NCBI GenBank assembly: GCA_965153355.1
Contig: OZ231128.1
Location: 18,910,001 to 18,974,000 of the forward strand
Direction: 5' to 3'
DNA from: Flaccisagitta enflata
Lineage: Eukaryota > Chaetognatha > Sagittoidea > Aphragmophora
Length of the DNA stretch: 64,000 nt
Of this stretch, positions 35,369 to 45,732 are shown in pieces. Both the position numbers and the translations under genes were made by a program. The first letter of the stretch is position 1. Every line of letters starts with the position of its first letter. The notes under the pieces are model-generated. The model saw only the letters and a program-made list of their open reading frames with translations, was not told the origin of the DNA and did not search any database.

Positions 35369-36068
35369 TTTTTTTTTGGGCAGCGGCCCTATAGGGCCGA
35401 TGACCTTTAAGATACAGGGGTGAATTTCTAGACGTCTCTCAGTCTGTCCTCCTATCCATGTATCCCATTTTGGCCATTGGGACTTCAAATCAGCTCTCTC
35501 AAGCCTTATTTTGGCCCTCTAAGCCCTCAAATTAGCTTTTACAGACCTCAACTAAGCTCTCAAGATCACAAATCTGCCCTCCAGGCCTCAAATCAGCTCT
35601 TCAGGCCTCAAACATGCCCTGTAGATCACAAGCCTGCCTCCCAGACCTCAAATCATCCCTCATGATCAAAAATCTGCCCTCTACTATCTTGGAAAAAAGT
35701 TTATCGCATTGTTGAAGCAAGCTTATCTACTCTTAACATTTTTGCAGTTAGACTTAGAAAAATATGTTGAGTGGCATATGAAGGATTTTGTAAAGTATTT
35801 TCAAAATGTAACTATTTGCTTATTTTCATGATACTCCATTAACTATATGAACATTAACATAAGAAATGCGATAAACTTACCTGCAAGGTAGTTGACCTTA
35901 AGTTGGCCTTCAAAAACCTCAATCAGTCTTCTTAGGCCTGATGTATTCACCCTTGTGTCTTACAGGATGTTGGCTCTTTAGGGCCCCTGCCCTGCTCTCA
36001 CTGCACTCCACAACTTCATTTGATCATGCTAAGCAGGGCATCTGACCTTGTGCGATCCTCGGTTGACT
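35369..36068 (-). mobile_element. FBL copy 4, complete but interrupted
   Basis: T9 then GGGCAGCGGCCC, ATGACCTTTAAGATACAGGGG, a short GTCTGTCC tract, 20 bp units of CCTCAAATCAGCTCTCAAG type, a 208 bp TIR element, then the inverted partner CCCTTGTGTCTTACAGGATG, TTTAGGGCCCCTGCCC, and the outer segment ending GCATCTGACC...TTGACTGG. Inner arms span 35378-35991. Confidence 0.82.
35684..35891. mobile_element. 208 bp TIR element inside FBL copy 4
   Basis: Ends CTATCTTGGAAAAAAGTTTA and, inverted, CTACCTTGCAGGTAAGTTTA, continuing TCGCATT. The left flank is TA; the right is TT. The left end matches 18942 and resembles the 1.6 kb element at 56332. Confidence 0.7.
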
Positions 36069-36374
36069 GGTCAAAAAGCAATTAAGTAGAAAACAATAAA
36101 CTCATGACTTTTAGTTTCAGCTAGTCTAGCAATTGGGGGTCCCTGAGGCAACCCTCGGTGGCCCGTATGGCCATAGGGGCTAATAACCTCTGTAACTGTT
36201 CATCTATATTACCTGAAATTTGAAAATTGAGAACATGACTAAAACTCATGGTATTGGTCTTTATGAAATATTTCGGCAATTCTTGGTCCCTTAGAGAGCC
36301 CCTTTTACAATCCTCAAGGGGCCCCTTCCATTGTGCTTTTCCATTTTTCACATACCATCATCAAATCTCTTTCA

Positions 36375-36816
36375 AACAAGCCCAAGAGGGCAACAGTCGC
36401 ATGCGTCTGGAAATGACAATCAAAATATTAAGAAATGTTGAAATGTTAGGAAATGGTAAGAAATGTTAAAAAATGTTAAAAAATGTTAAGAAATGTCAAA
36501 AAATGTTAAAAAATGTTAAAAAATGTTAAAAAATATTATAAAATGTTAAAAAATGTTAAAAAATGTTAAAAAATGTTAAAAAATGTTAAAAAGGTGAAAA
36601 AATGTTAAAAAATGTTAAAATGACAAAAATGTCAGAAAATGTTAAAAAATGTTAGGAAATGTTGAAAAATGTTAGAAAATGTTAAAAAATGCTAAAAAAT
36701 GTTAAAAAGCGTTAAAAAATGATAAAAAACGTCGAAAATTTAAAAACGTTACGGGACCGACCGACAGACCGACCGACAGACCAAGGTGTAGAGTCGCGTG
36801 CATGCGACTAACAAAA
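36375..36816 (+). mobile_element. HVT copy with a 10 bp minisatellite
   Basis: Begins AACAAGCCCAAGAGGGCAAC, AGTCGCATGCG (far-end box), then the minisatellite, then AACGTTACGGGACCGACCGAC and the hairpin AGTCGCG-tgca-TGCGACT with a disturbed A tract. Confidence 0.78.
36425..36740 (+). repeat. AAAAAATGTT minisatellite inside an HVT copy
   Basis: About 30 units of 10 bp (AAAAAATGTT) with scattered substitutions. It is bounded on both sides by HVT sequence. Confidence 0.95.
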
Positions 36817-36997
36817 TCAATTCCATGTCTTTCTTAAATCCATTTAGAAATCAAAAAGAAGACAAGGTGTGCTGTCAAAAGATCGATTAAGGTGAATTTA
36901 CCCAGATCGGCGATGTGCTCATTTGCTTATTGCGGTCAACGTCTTAATTAAGACCCCTAAAATTCAATCTCAAATGATTTTTTCACAACCCTTTGAC

Positions 36998-37214
36998 TAA
37001 CACCCCTTACAAAATTAGGCGAACTGGGAGTTTTTCTTCAAATCATTCTCCTGTCTAAACGGTTTGAGCTACAGATGCCAGATTGGACTCAAATGAAAGA
37101 AAATTAAAATATCTTTCATTTGAGTCCAATCTGGCATCTGTAGCTCAAACCGTTTAGACAGGAGAATGATTTGAAGAAAAACTCCCAGTTCGCCTAATTT
37201 TGTAAGGGGTGTTA
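36998..37214. repeat. perfect 103 bp inverted repeat, 11 nt spacer
   Basis: Arms 36998-37100 and 37112-37214 are identical as reverse complements over all 103 bases, with an AT-only spacer. The arms start TAACACCCCTTACAAAATTA. If TA is the target duplication, the element is a 213 bp hairpin MITE (37000-37212). No open frame. Confidence 0.97.
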
Positions 37215-37261
37215 TGCGACATCAAAATCTACTTGGCAAGAATTCATTCAATGGAATTTTC

Positions 37262-37653
37262 TCACTCCTCTGTAGCTACCGAGGCAGATTGCGACAATAG
37301 ATGGGATTTTCATTATTTCATGCTCGATACGGGGCCCCAAATGGCTTAGGAAGCCTCGGTATTCATAATTATAGGTCATCAGGCAATGAGGAGTGTAAAG
37401 GAGGACAGGAATGATCATGTTTGAGTGGCTGAATCATTGTATGAGAGATTTTACAGCTTTAACACCCTTAAACAGCCACCAAAATGGTGAAATTACGTCA
37501 AAATATGTAGTTATGCCATTTCAGGGCCGTGGTGGTGGGGTGCCCGTACATTTGACAGCCTCGGGACTGTCACCATTGGCTTCAGCACAAAAAATGGGGG
37601 TAGCGGGGTCGTTTTATTCAATGATTTCTACATTTTGGTCCTTTCTGGACCCC

Positions 37654-37736
<83 letters not shown>

Positions 37737-37737
37737 T
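37262..37737 (+). repeat. dispersed repeat ending in (TG)n
   Basis: Inverted relative to the copy at 32507-32900. Shared phrases include GCTCGATACGGGGCCCC, GGGGTGCCCG, GACTGTCACCATTGGCTTCA and TTTCTGGACCCCTTTA. It ends directly in about 38 TG units (37660-37735). The left edge is uncertain. Confidence 0.78.
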
Positions 37738-37948
37738 ACAGAATTTTTTTTACTTCCTACGAGCGCAATTTTCCCAACTTAAACTTCCTACTGGCAATCT
37801 TATTGGCGTGGTATCTCTTGAAAGAAAAAAAATTTAATATCTATGAGAAAGTTTAAAAAAGATGAGAAAAAGAAATGCATATTTTTTACTACTTTATGCT
37901 AAACTACTGCATTTCCTCTATTTAGCAGCCTGGGTGCTTTTGAAACGG

Positions 37949-38195
37949 AACAAGTGACGCGGGCCGCAATATTGTTGTGGACGGGTGGGCAGGGGCATCC
38001 AACCCCCATCTACACTCAAACCTACCCTCAACACTCAAACATACACAATAACTATCGAAAACGCTCAATTTCCCACTTTTCAACTTGATCACTATGAGGG
38101 ACGGACCAATGGACTAACTGACCCCCAGACCAATGGACCAATGGAGTAACGGACCAACAAAGCCTCTTATAGAGTTGCATGTCGGCAACTAAAAA
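37949..38195 (+). mobile_element. HVT copy (GTGAC-end, long body)
   Basis: AACAAGTGACGCGGGCCGC, GGACGGGTGGGCAGGGGCATCC, long body of ACACTCAAACC type, CCACTTTTCAACTTGATCAC, a degenerate GGACCAATGGAC tract, GCCTCTTATAGAG, GTTGCATGTCGGCAACT and A5. Here the far hairpin has lost its partner arm. Confidence 0.82.
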
Positions 38196-38382
38196 TGATA
38201 TTGCCATTTTGCCGTCTAATCAGCGACCCCCTCTGCTGTGATTAAGATAGAGACGGTTACAGAAAGAAGCAGAGATAGATACAGAAAGAAACAGAGACAG
38301 AAAAAGAACTTACTTTTTGTTTCTTTTCCTTTTTTTTTCTCCTTGATTTCTCTTTTACCTTTTTTCATTTTTTTTCTTTCCA

Positions 38383-38590
38383 TTTTTTTTAGTCGCGTGC
38401 TACGCGACTCTATACCCCGCTTTGTCCGTCGGTCGGTCGGTCGGTCGGTTGGTTGGTTAGTCCCCATTTTACTTTTTTTATGTTTTTGCGGTCTTTGGCC
38501 TCACTGCTCCTTGCCAAATGCTTTAGTAACTCAAATACTGCCCCTGCCCACCCACACGCGACTGAGGTAGCCGTGTATCCGGCCTTGTTT
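38383..38590 (-). mobile_element. HVT copy (CGCGACT, B body)
   Basis: The plus strand reads T8, hairpin AGTCGCG-tgcta-CGCGACT, CTATACCCCGC, (GTCG) tract, CCCCATTTTAC, CCTCACTGCTCC body, CTGCCCACCCACACGCGACT, GTAGCCGTGTATCCGGCCTTGTT. The B body is shared with 33757 and 56638. Confidence 0.87.
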
Positions 38591-38649
38591 TTTTTTACCT
38601 TGCTTGCTTCCTACGAGCGCCGCTCGCATGCTCGGCCACTTCCTGCTGC

Positions 38650-38650
<1 letters not shown>

Positions 38651-38742
<92 letters not shown>
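38651..38742 (+). repeat. (GT)n microsatellite
   Basis: About 46 uninterrupted GT units. Confidence 0.99.
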
Positions 38743-38745
<3 letters not shown>

Positions 38746-38977
38746 CTTGTCTATGCATGTGTATTTCAGTATTTGTAAGTGTCAATCCTGCATACATGCA
38801 TGTACACATGCATCTGTAAGCTCCTATGCATATCGATTCATCACTCATTTAGGTTTTGACATCGACGGCGTCTCCAACAGCAAAGGCGACTACAATGACA
38901 TACGCCAGCATTTTTACTAATGCTACCTATCCTCATCCCTCTGCCTCCTTTGCCGCTTTTTCAGGGAACTGGTGAGT

Positions 38978-39150
38978 GTCTGAAAGGGCCCCTTTCTACA
39001 CCAGAGGATCACGTCTTGAAACGGCCACTCGGTCGCTCGCTATATTCGTTCGCTAGCACCGCTTACTCGCTACGCTCGCTTCACGGCTCCATTCACAGGC
39101 TCGCTTTCTTCTTTCCCTCGTGGGATTGGAAGTTTCATGATTCACGATAC
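38978..39150 (+). mobile_element. GGGCGT-TIR element, copy 2 (partial)
   Basis: Contains AACGGCCACTCGGTCGCTCGC and the CTCGCTACGCTCGCTTCACGG tract and ends near CTCGTGGGATTGGAAG. The right terminal repeat is missing. Confidence 0.65.
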
Positions 39151-39207
39151 ACGGAAATTATTGCGATTGTCAAACCAGTGGGTTGCGATTTACTATGTAT
39201 GGTAGAA

Positions 39208-39361
39208 TTTTTAGTCGGGGACACGCGACTCTACACCTTGCCGTGTCGGTCGGTAGGTCGGTCCGTCTGTCCATCACATTTTTGAATGCTGATCGTTTTT
39301 TTTTGCATTACTGCTCCTGCTCAACCATCCGCGACTGGATCGCCGTGTACCCGGCCTTGTT
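39208..39361 (-). mobile_element. HVT copy (CGCGACT, A body)
   Basis: The plus strand reads T5, hairpin AGTCGGG-gaca-CGCGACT (one mismatch), ACACCTTGCCGTGTCGG, GTCGGTAGGTCGGTCC, TTTTTGAATGCTGATCG, CTCAACCATCCGCGACTGG, CGCCGTGTACCCGGCCTTGTT. Confidence 0.87.
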
Positions 39362-39509
39362 TTTGTGTGGACGTGATCATTGAGAGGGACACAAAGGATC
39401 GAAAGAGTGATAATGAGCAATTTCACTTCTATCATAGGCTGTAAGCATGGCCAACGCCATGTTGGTGAGACGGTGAGTCATGAGTTGAGTAGTATGAAGT
39501 GGCGTTATG

Positions 39510-40174
39510 TTTTTAGTCGCGTGCACGCGACTCTACACCTTGCCGTGTCGGTCGGTCGGTCCGTCGGTCCGTCCGTCCGTCACGTTTTTGAAATTATGAC
39601 TTTTTAAGGTTTTTTAAGGTATTTTAGGGTACTCTAGGGTATTTCAGGGTACTTCAGGGTACTTTAGGGTACTTAAGTAATTTTAGGTACTTAAGGTATT
39701 TTAGGGTACATTCAGATACTTTTGGTTTTTTTTAGGTATTCTTGAGTATTTTTGGGTATTTTTGGGTGTTTTTGGGTACTCTTGGGTATTTTTGGTCATT
39801 TTTAAGTCATTTTAGGTACTCAAGGTATTTAAAGGTACTTTCAGATACTATTGGGTACTTTTGGGTATTTTTGAGTATTTTTGAGTATCTGTGGGTATCT
39901 TTCAGTATTTTTGGGTATTTTTGGGTATTATTGGGTATTTTTAGATATTTTGGGTATTTTGTCAACTTTTTATTGGACACTTGTTATTGGTTCAGAATGT
40001 TACTTTTTTTGGGACAGACGTTATGTAATAGGAAGTTGTAGTATGAAGTTATGTAGTATGAAGTTGTAGTATGTAGTTATACAGTATGAAGTTATGTAGT
40101 ATGAAGTTGTGTAGTATGAAGTTGTGTAATTGTGTTGTAACTTAGCACGCGACTGTTGGCCTGTTGGGCTTGTT
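39510..40174 (-). mobile_element. HVT copy with two minisatellites
   Basis: The left end has T5, AGTCGCG-tgca-CGCGACT, GTCGGTCGGTCCGTCGGTCC and TTTTTGAAATTATGAC. The right end is CACGCGACTGTTGGCCTGTT...GGGCTTGTT. Between them lie the repeats at 39600-39960 and 40025-40135. The next HVT copy begins at once at 40175. Confidence 0.78.
39600..40135 (+). repeat. two minisatellites inside an HVT copy
   Basis: 39600-39960: 10-12 bp units of TTTTGGGTAT and TTTAGGGTAC type. 40025-40135: 17-18 bp units of AGTATGAAGTTGTGT type. Neither is seen elsewhere in the window. Confidence 0.88.
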
Positions 40175-41550
40175 CAGTTGCAGACGCGCAACTCTTTAAG
40201 AGGCTTTGTCCATCCGTCCATTGTCCATTGGTCCATCCGTCAATTCGTCTGTGATGATAAGGTCGAAAAGTGGAATAATGAGCGTTTTAGATACTAATTG
40301 GGTAGCGACCCCAAAGGGCCAATGTCCTATAGGACACAGGGGCAAAACTTATGTACGTTCTTCCGTCCGTCCGTCTGTACATCCCCCCCCCGAAGCTTCT
40401 CATTGAATAAGAAAGAGAATTGACAAAATGCAAACATCCCATTGAATGACATGGAAAATCTACAAAAAAGTAAAAAAATGTCAATTTCACGTTGAATAAC
40501 ACGGAAAATTAAAAAAAAAAATAAAAACATGCAAATTTCCGATTCAATAACATAGCTAACTGACAAGTGAATGATACACTTTTGAAATTCCTATTGAATA
40601 ACATAGGTTGGGATGCAAACAAAGACAAAATTTGATTTTCAGTCACAATAAACTGTTATACATAGTTATTCTAGTATGTTATCAGTTTTGAAATAAAGAA
40701 TTTTATGTTCCTGATTTCTTTGAGAATATAATGAAATCATTACAAAATAAAAAATATTTATTGTATTTTCATGAAGACCAAAGTTATTCAATAAAATTTC
40801 TTCAAAAAATGAGAGAAAAAGTTCAAAAAGTTGTTGCGTAAAATTATAATTCTGCTTCTGAATGCAAAATTTTGCATTTTTAAACACATGGCCCTCATCT
40901 TATGAATCTTTAGAAAGACGCTATGTTTTTGAAAATGACAATTTTTAAATCTCTATGCAAAGTTATAATTTCACCTAACACATGTCAGATTGTAAAAAAT
41001 GATTTTCCTTAAAAGCTTCTTTTTTTTCAGACATTTATCCCTACATTTCACACTTACTTTTGACTAAAAAATGGTTTTAAATGCAAAAATAGTCTAAACG
41101 CAAACTAATTATCATTTCTCATTGATAAGGTATACAAATTAACAATATTTATGATATTGCTAAAAAACTTGACTAATCAAATTTTGTCTTCAATTGCACC
41201 CCAACATAGAAAATTGACAAGAAATCAAGTTAATGCTAAACTCCCACTGAATATCTTAGGAAATTGCTCAAAAGGCCCCAAAATTGCACTCTTAGGACGG
41301 AAGGATGTACGTAATTTCTGCCCCTGTGTCCTATATAGGACATCAGTCCTTTGGGGCCGCTGCCCTGCTCTCACTCTACTTCATCAGCTAATTGCTCCAA
41401 GCAGGGTATTGGGTACCGCTGACCATGTGCAATCCTTGGATGACTAGGTGTGTATGTTTATGTGGATGGGTATTGGGGTGTGGATGGGGGTAGGATGCCC
41501 CTGCCCACCTGTCCGCAATGATATTGTGACCCCGCGTCACTTGTTTCCCA
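40175..41550 (-). mobile_element. HVT copy split by an FBL copy
   Basis: Left part 40175-40299: CAGTTGCAGACGCGCAACT, CTTTAAGAGGC, GTCCATCC tract, GTCGAAAAGTGG, GAGCGTTTTAGATAC. Right part 41448-41550: GTGTGGATGGGGGTAGGATGCC, CTGTCCGCAATGATATT, terminal hairpin GTGAC-cccgc-GTCAC, TTGTT. The uninterrupted copies at 53420 and 37949 show that the two parts are contiguous in the ancestral element. Confidence 0.83.
40300..41447 (-). mobile_element. FBL copy 6 with about 70 bp inverted arms
   Basis: Left arm GGGTAGCGACCCCAAAGGGC, ATGTCCTATAGGACACAGGGG, CTTCCGTCCGTC. The right arm is its inverse, ending GGGGCCGCTGCCC at about 41365, then an outer segment CCTGCTCTCACTCTACTTC, GGTACCGCTGACCATG. The interior has degenerate units around CATTGAATAACATGG. 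ACTA lies at both junctions (about 40293 and 41443) and could be a 4 bp target duplication. Confidence 0.82.
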
Positions 41551-41692
41551 TCAGGGCGGTATTTGATGAACTGTGCAACGTCGCATCCTCACGTGCTATA
41601 CGAAAGAATACAAAAGAAAAGAGTGCTAGGATTTCATTGACAACACTTTGACGGAATACACAAAAATTCAACAATTCATAACCAGGTCAGTT

Positions 41693-41694
<2 letters not shown>

Positions 41695-41782
<88 letters not shown>
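41695..41782 (+). repeat. (GA)n microsatellite
   Basis: About 43 GA units, ending 12 bp before the TA of the element at 41796. Confidence 0.98.
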
Positions 41783-41785
<3 letters not shown>

Positions 41786-41795
41786 GCTTTTAGTA

Positions 41796-42532
41796 CAGGG
41801 TGATCAATCTCAACTGGCAAAAAGTTTTTTTACTCTTATATGCATTATCTCATTAATCTGGAATCACTTGTTTTTGAAGTATCATGTTTATCATTGTTTG
41901 TGTTCAAATTTCATAGGTCTAAGATGAATAGTTTTCCCACAGCATCAATTTTAAAAATAACAAGGATTTACCCCTGAAGCTCTATAAATTCAGTTTTTAT
42001 CAATATAATTTTTCATTTGATTAGGTTTTTTTCTGAAGTGACTCAATTTCTGATGTCAGATTGGTCTCAAATAAAGCATAATTTGAATCTTTGTCATTTG
42101 AGCATTTGAAAGAAAAAAAGTTATATTGAATAATAGTCGCAAAAGCGTCAGATGGTCAGCTGTACCTGTGCCCTGCCTAAGTAGGTTGTGCTTGAAATTG
42201 AAGGGGGAGCAGGGCAGCGGCCCCGAAGTGGTCAATCACCTATGGTTTCAAACATATGGGGAATTTTCTCCTCCTCCTTCTCTGTCCCTCCCCCCCTCAA
42301 ATTCCAGCCGCGAGGCCAAAATTCCAGTCTCAAGGCCAAAATCCCAGTCTTGAAGTCCAAATCACAGCCTTAAGGCCCAAATCCTAGCCTCAACGCCCAA
42401 ATCCTAGCCTGGAGGCCCACATTCTAGCCTTGAGGCCCAAATCTCAGCTTCAAGAGACAATTCCAGATTAATTAAACGATGCATTTTAGAGTAAAAGCTT
42501 AATACTTTTGCCAGTTGAGATTGATCACCCTG
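41796..42532. mobile_element. Tc1/mariner-type MITE, CAGGGTGAT ends, interrupted
   Basis: TA at 41794-41795 and 42533-42534. Inverted ends CAGGGTGATCAATCTCAACT extend about 70 bp, to GGCAAAAAG and further in to TTAATCTGGAAT. Nearly half of its length is the FBL insertion 42133-42460. The outer nine bases are shared with the element at 26694. Confidence 0.86.
42133..42460 (+). mobile_element. FBL copy 5, left arm only, nested
   Basis: AATAGTCGCAAAAG, GATGGTCAGCTGTACC, GGAGCAGGGCAGCGGCCCC, AATCACCTATGGTTTC, GGGGAATTTTCTCCTCC, then 20 bp units AGGCCCAAATCCTAGCCTC. The right arm and A tract are missing; the host MITE arm resumes at about 42461. Confidence 0.8.
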
Positions 42533-42534
42533 TA

Positions 42535-43277
42535 AGTAATCATATTATTCATATATCAGGCTTCTAATTATTCGATTCCCTTAATCAACAGAGTGAGATT
42601 CTTGGAGAAAGAAAGATGGAGGAATTATTTGACTCAAGAGCAAAGTTGCATTGACAAAAAGTGGAAAACGCCTACGGGCGGCTATTATGGCAGAGTTCAT
42701 CACAGCGTCGGCCGTGTGACATTGGTGGCGACAACCGAGCTGTCATTTATAAATTGGGACTGGCTTTTGTTGTCATAAGCTTGTGATACTTTTGAGTATT
42801 TATTTTTGTTACAAGTTTTCTGATATTTCAAAATGTTCATTTACATTTTTTTATCTTATGAGAATTCATCAATAAATACAGTTGAGCACCACTAGAGCGC
42901 ATTTCAGGGGCACAAGCTCAATTATGCCTTATATTGAAATAGCCTTATTGCCAATACAGAAAAACTAAATAATCTCTCATGGGAAAGCAGATTGTCTGCC
43001 TTTTAGGCGGGTATGCGCGTATGCGTGTGCGCGTGTGCTTGTGCTCTACTGATGCTCCACTTTAGGTATTGGAACAAAACTTATTATTTGAGTGTCCTTG
43101 ATGAGTATCTGTGTGCATACAGATGTGTATGTCAGTGTAATGTTGATTCAGGCGGAAGTACCTTCAATGAATGTCTGAATAGTTCGCTTGCAGTCATGAA
43201 ACAACTGATAACGCTTTCTCAAGCAAGACAAAGCGAAATCAATTTTGATGAAATCTGTTCAGAGAAAGGCTAGCGCA
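42535..43277. other. non-repeat block with possible exons
   Basis: Two open frames of ordinary composition occur on the plus strand. 42593-42778 follows AATCAACAG (possible acceptor) and is followed by AATAAA at about 42871. 43013-43273 is listed separately. I recognise neither. Confidence 0.3.
43013..43273 (+). CDS. possible terminal exon, unassigned
   Basis: The frame after a possible acceptor at about 43066 (CTCCACTTTAG) runs about 69 codons to a TAG, through RYWNKTYYLSV and ends in NFDEICSEKG. It has six cysteines and an even amino-acid mix unlike the surrounding microsatellite frames. The upstream part is a CVCACACA simple repeat. No family is recognised and no donor side is known. Confidence 0.2.
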   Translation: MRVCVCACACALLMLHFRYWNKTYYLSVLDEYLCAYRCVCQCNVDSGGSTFNECLNSSLAVMKQLITLSQARQSEINFDEICSEKG

Positions 43278-43446
43278 TTTCTAGTTGCGGATACGCAACT
43301 CTATCAGAGGCTTTGTCCGTCGGTCGGTCGGTCTTTCGGTCGGTCCGTTGGTCCGTCATGGTGATCAAGTTTGGAAAGTGTGAAAACGCGCATTTCCGCC
43401 CCTGCCCACCTGTCCACAACTGGTATTGGCCGTGTATCCAGCCTTA
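43278..43446 (-). mobile_element. HVT copy (CGCAACT, short body)
   Basis: AGTTGCG-gata-CGCAACT, ATCAGAGGC, GTCGGTCGGTCGGTC tract, AAGTGTGAAAACGCGCATTTCC, CTGTCCACAACTGG, GGCCGTGTATCCAGCCTTATT. Immediately followed by another copy. Confidence 0.85.
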
Positions 43447-43584
43447 TTAGTAACGGACACGCGACTCTACTCCCCGCTTTGTCAGTCTGTCGGTAGGTTT
43501 GTCCATCCGGAATTGTGAGCGATTTTTGCATTACTGCCCCTGCCCAACCTTCTGCAACGCTGGTGCCGTAAATCAGGCCTTGTT
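43447..43584 (-). mobile_element. HVT copy in tandem with the previous one
   Basis: AGTAACGGACACGCGACT (outer arm mutated), CTCCCCGCTTTGTCAGTC, GGAATTGTGAGCG, CTGCCCAACCTTCTGCAACG, ends CAGGCCTTGTT. Confidence 0.75.
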
Positions 43585-44132
43585 GCTCTGTTTACTTTCT
43601 CGATCATATAGCTGGCGTCTGTCTGCTCTGATTGACTCGGATCATCAATGTGAATTTACTGCGCGCTTATGCGAGTTCATGCCTGTGCAGTGCCCATTCA
43701 TTTCGCAAATTGATGTTTTTTTTTTGGTATAGAAAGATGCAATAGATTTAGGCCTTAGGGTCGATTATACCCCATAGGCTATCCTGAACGATCTGGGCAA
43801 TCATAAGCTCTTTGTTGATCTCCCATGTCCAAACCAATCATGGTAGTGAGGAGGTTCTCTATTGATCGGTTAGAGAAGGACGTTCTGATGACCTTAGAGA
43901 CAGTGGGACTATTTGTTTCTCAAATCTGTAATAAATTAAGTCACCCCTTAAGCTGTTTACTTCTGGTCCCGCATTACTTTGTTGAATGCCGAAATGATTA
44001 ACGTTAGAGTAAAGTCCCAGGAAACGTTGCTAACAATCTGCTACCGATAATCAGTTAAGTGACTGACCGATGGACAAGCTCTATCTCCTTGGGTAGATTG
44101 AAACATATATGGCTAAAAATTGGAATAAAATA
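43585..44132. other. non-repeat spacer
   Basis: Ordinary sequence with no open frame of note and no recognised repeat. Confidence 0.45.
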
Positions 44133-44162
44133 TATGTTTGTTTGTTTGTTTGTTTGTTTGTT

Positions 44163-44258
<96 letters not shown>
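44133..44258 (+). repeat. (TTTG)n followed by (TG)n
   Basis: About nine TTTG units pass directly into about 45 TG units. Confidence 0.98.
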
Positions 44259-44260
<2 letters not shown>

Positions 44261-44267
44261 TTCAGAT

Positions 44268-44460
44268 GGTAAATGACAGCAGTAAGACTATTACTAAGAC
44301 TAAGAGTTCGGGCAGAAAAGCTAAAGGTGGTCATAAACTCTTGATGGAAGGCCACGGCGTGTGGTTAATTTATTACAGATATTGGTTGTGGCGTAGTGAT
44401 GACAGAAAAAATGGCACGGTAGTTTTACTGGCTTCAGCAGGCAGCATTGATTGGTTGTAG
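44268..44460 (+). CDS. possible exon, unassigned
   Basis: The sequence GTTTTTTCAG just after the TG tract could be a splice acceptor. The frame that follows begins MVNDSSKTITKTKSSGRKAK and runs 63 codons to a stop. It is basic and serine/threonine-rich at first, then aromatic-rich. I recognise no family, and a chance frame is quite possible. Confidence 0.15.
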
Positions 44461-44909
44461 TAAAGAGGGAAACCGTCGTTGTTGCGTCAATGGTGCAGGT
44501 GATAGAAGTGAGTGTCTGAATCGGCAGATTGGGTTGACGTGTTTGGTCTGTTGGTCTGCTGGTACGTCTGTCCGTTGTTTTGAATTTGGAAGAAAGAAAA
44601 GAATCTGATGATTTTCATTCCTTTGTGAAAGCCGTTAAGCAGATACACTCACTGTAAAGCATCTTCGAGCAACGTAAATACGCCCTTAAGAGATAATACT
44701 TTTCTTTTTTTTTCTTGCTTACGTGTCTATCTTGGATGATTTTATTTTCTACCAATTCTTTGAATATGGCTTTTTAGGCTAACCACAAGGAGGAAACAAG
44801 CATAGAAATATGTATGGCCACAAAATATCCAACCTTGCCTGAGTATCCATCCGCTTTTTATCTGGTTTTTAGCTCCTTTTCCCGTTTTGCTCGATTGCTC
44901 TCTTTTTTT

Positions 44910-44944
<35 letters not shown>

Positions 44945-45026
44945 AGGCTTACAGCAAAAGAACGACATCTGGCAACCGTAGGTCGAGTGTTAATAATGCC
45001 CTCTCACGGTCACCTATGCTCTCTCT
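44461..45026. other. spacer with poly-T
   Basis: Includes a run of about 27 T (44917-44943). No retroelement body is visible beside it. Otherwise nothing recognised. Confidence 0.45.
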
Positions 45027-45369
<343 letters not shown>

Positions 45370-45732
45370 GTGAGACAGAGAGAGAGACAGAGACAGAGAT
45401 AGACTGACAGACAGATAGACAGACAGACCGACAGACAGACAGATGGGTTGTTGTGTTTTGTTTTGTTTTTGTTTCTTTTTGTATCTAAATTCCACACTCA
45501 CAGAAGAAAAAAAAATCAAAACAATCGAAAGCTGGAAAACTACAGCTATAAACAAAAAACAAATAAATAAACAATCAAACAATCAAACAAGCAAAACAAA
45601 TCCATGTCAGACAAAAGGAATGAAGCTCATCTGGCACTGCCCTGAGAGTGCAATTCTCCAGAACGAATGAATGAGATTTCGGTACAAATAGTACGATCAT
45701 CTAACATAATCCCACAATAAAATGATCACACA

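Noticed and set aside
39600-39960. Telomere-like TTTAGGGTAC repeats
   Set aside because: Units are 10-12 bp and degenerate, mixed with TTTTGGGTAT, and lie between the two ends of one HVT copy; not an interstitial telomere array.
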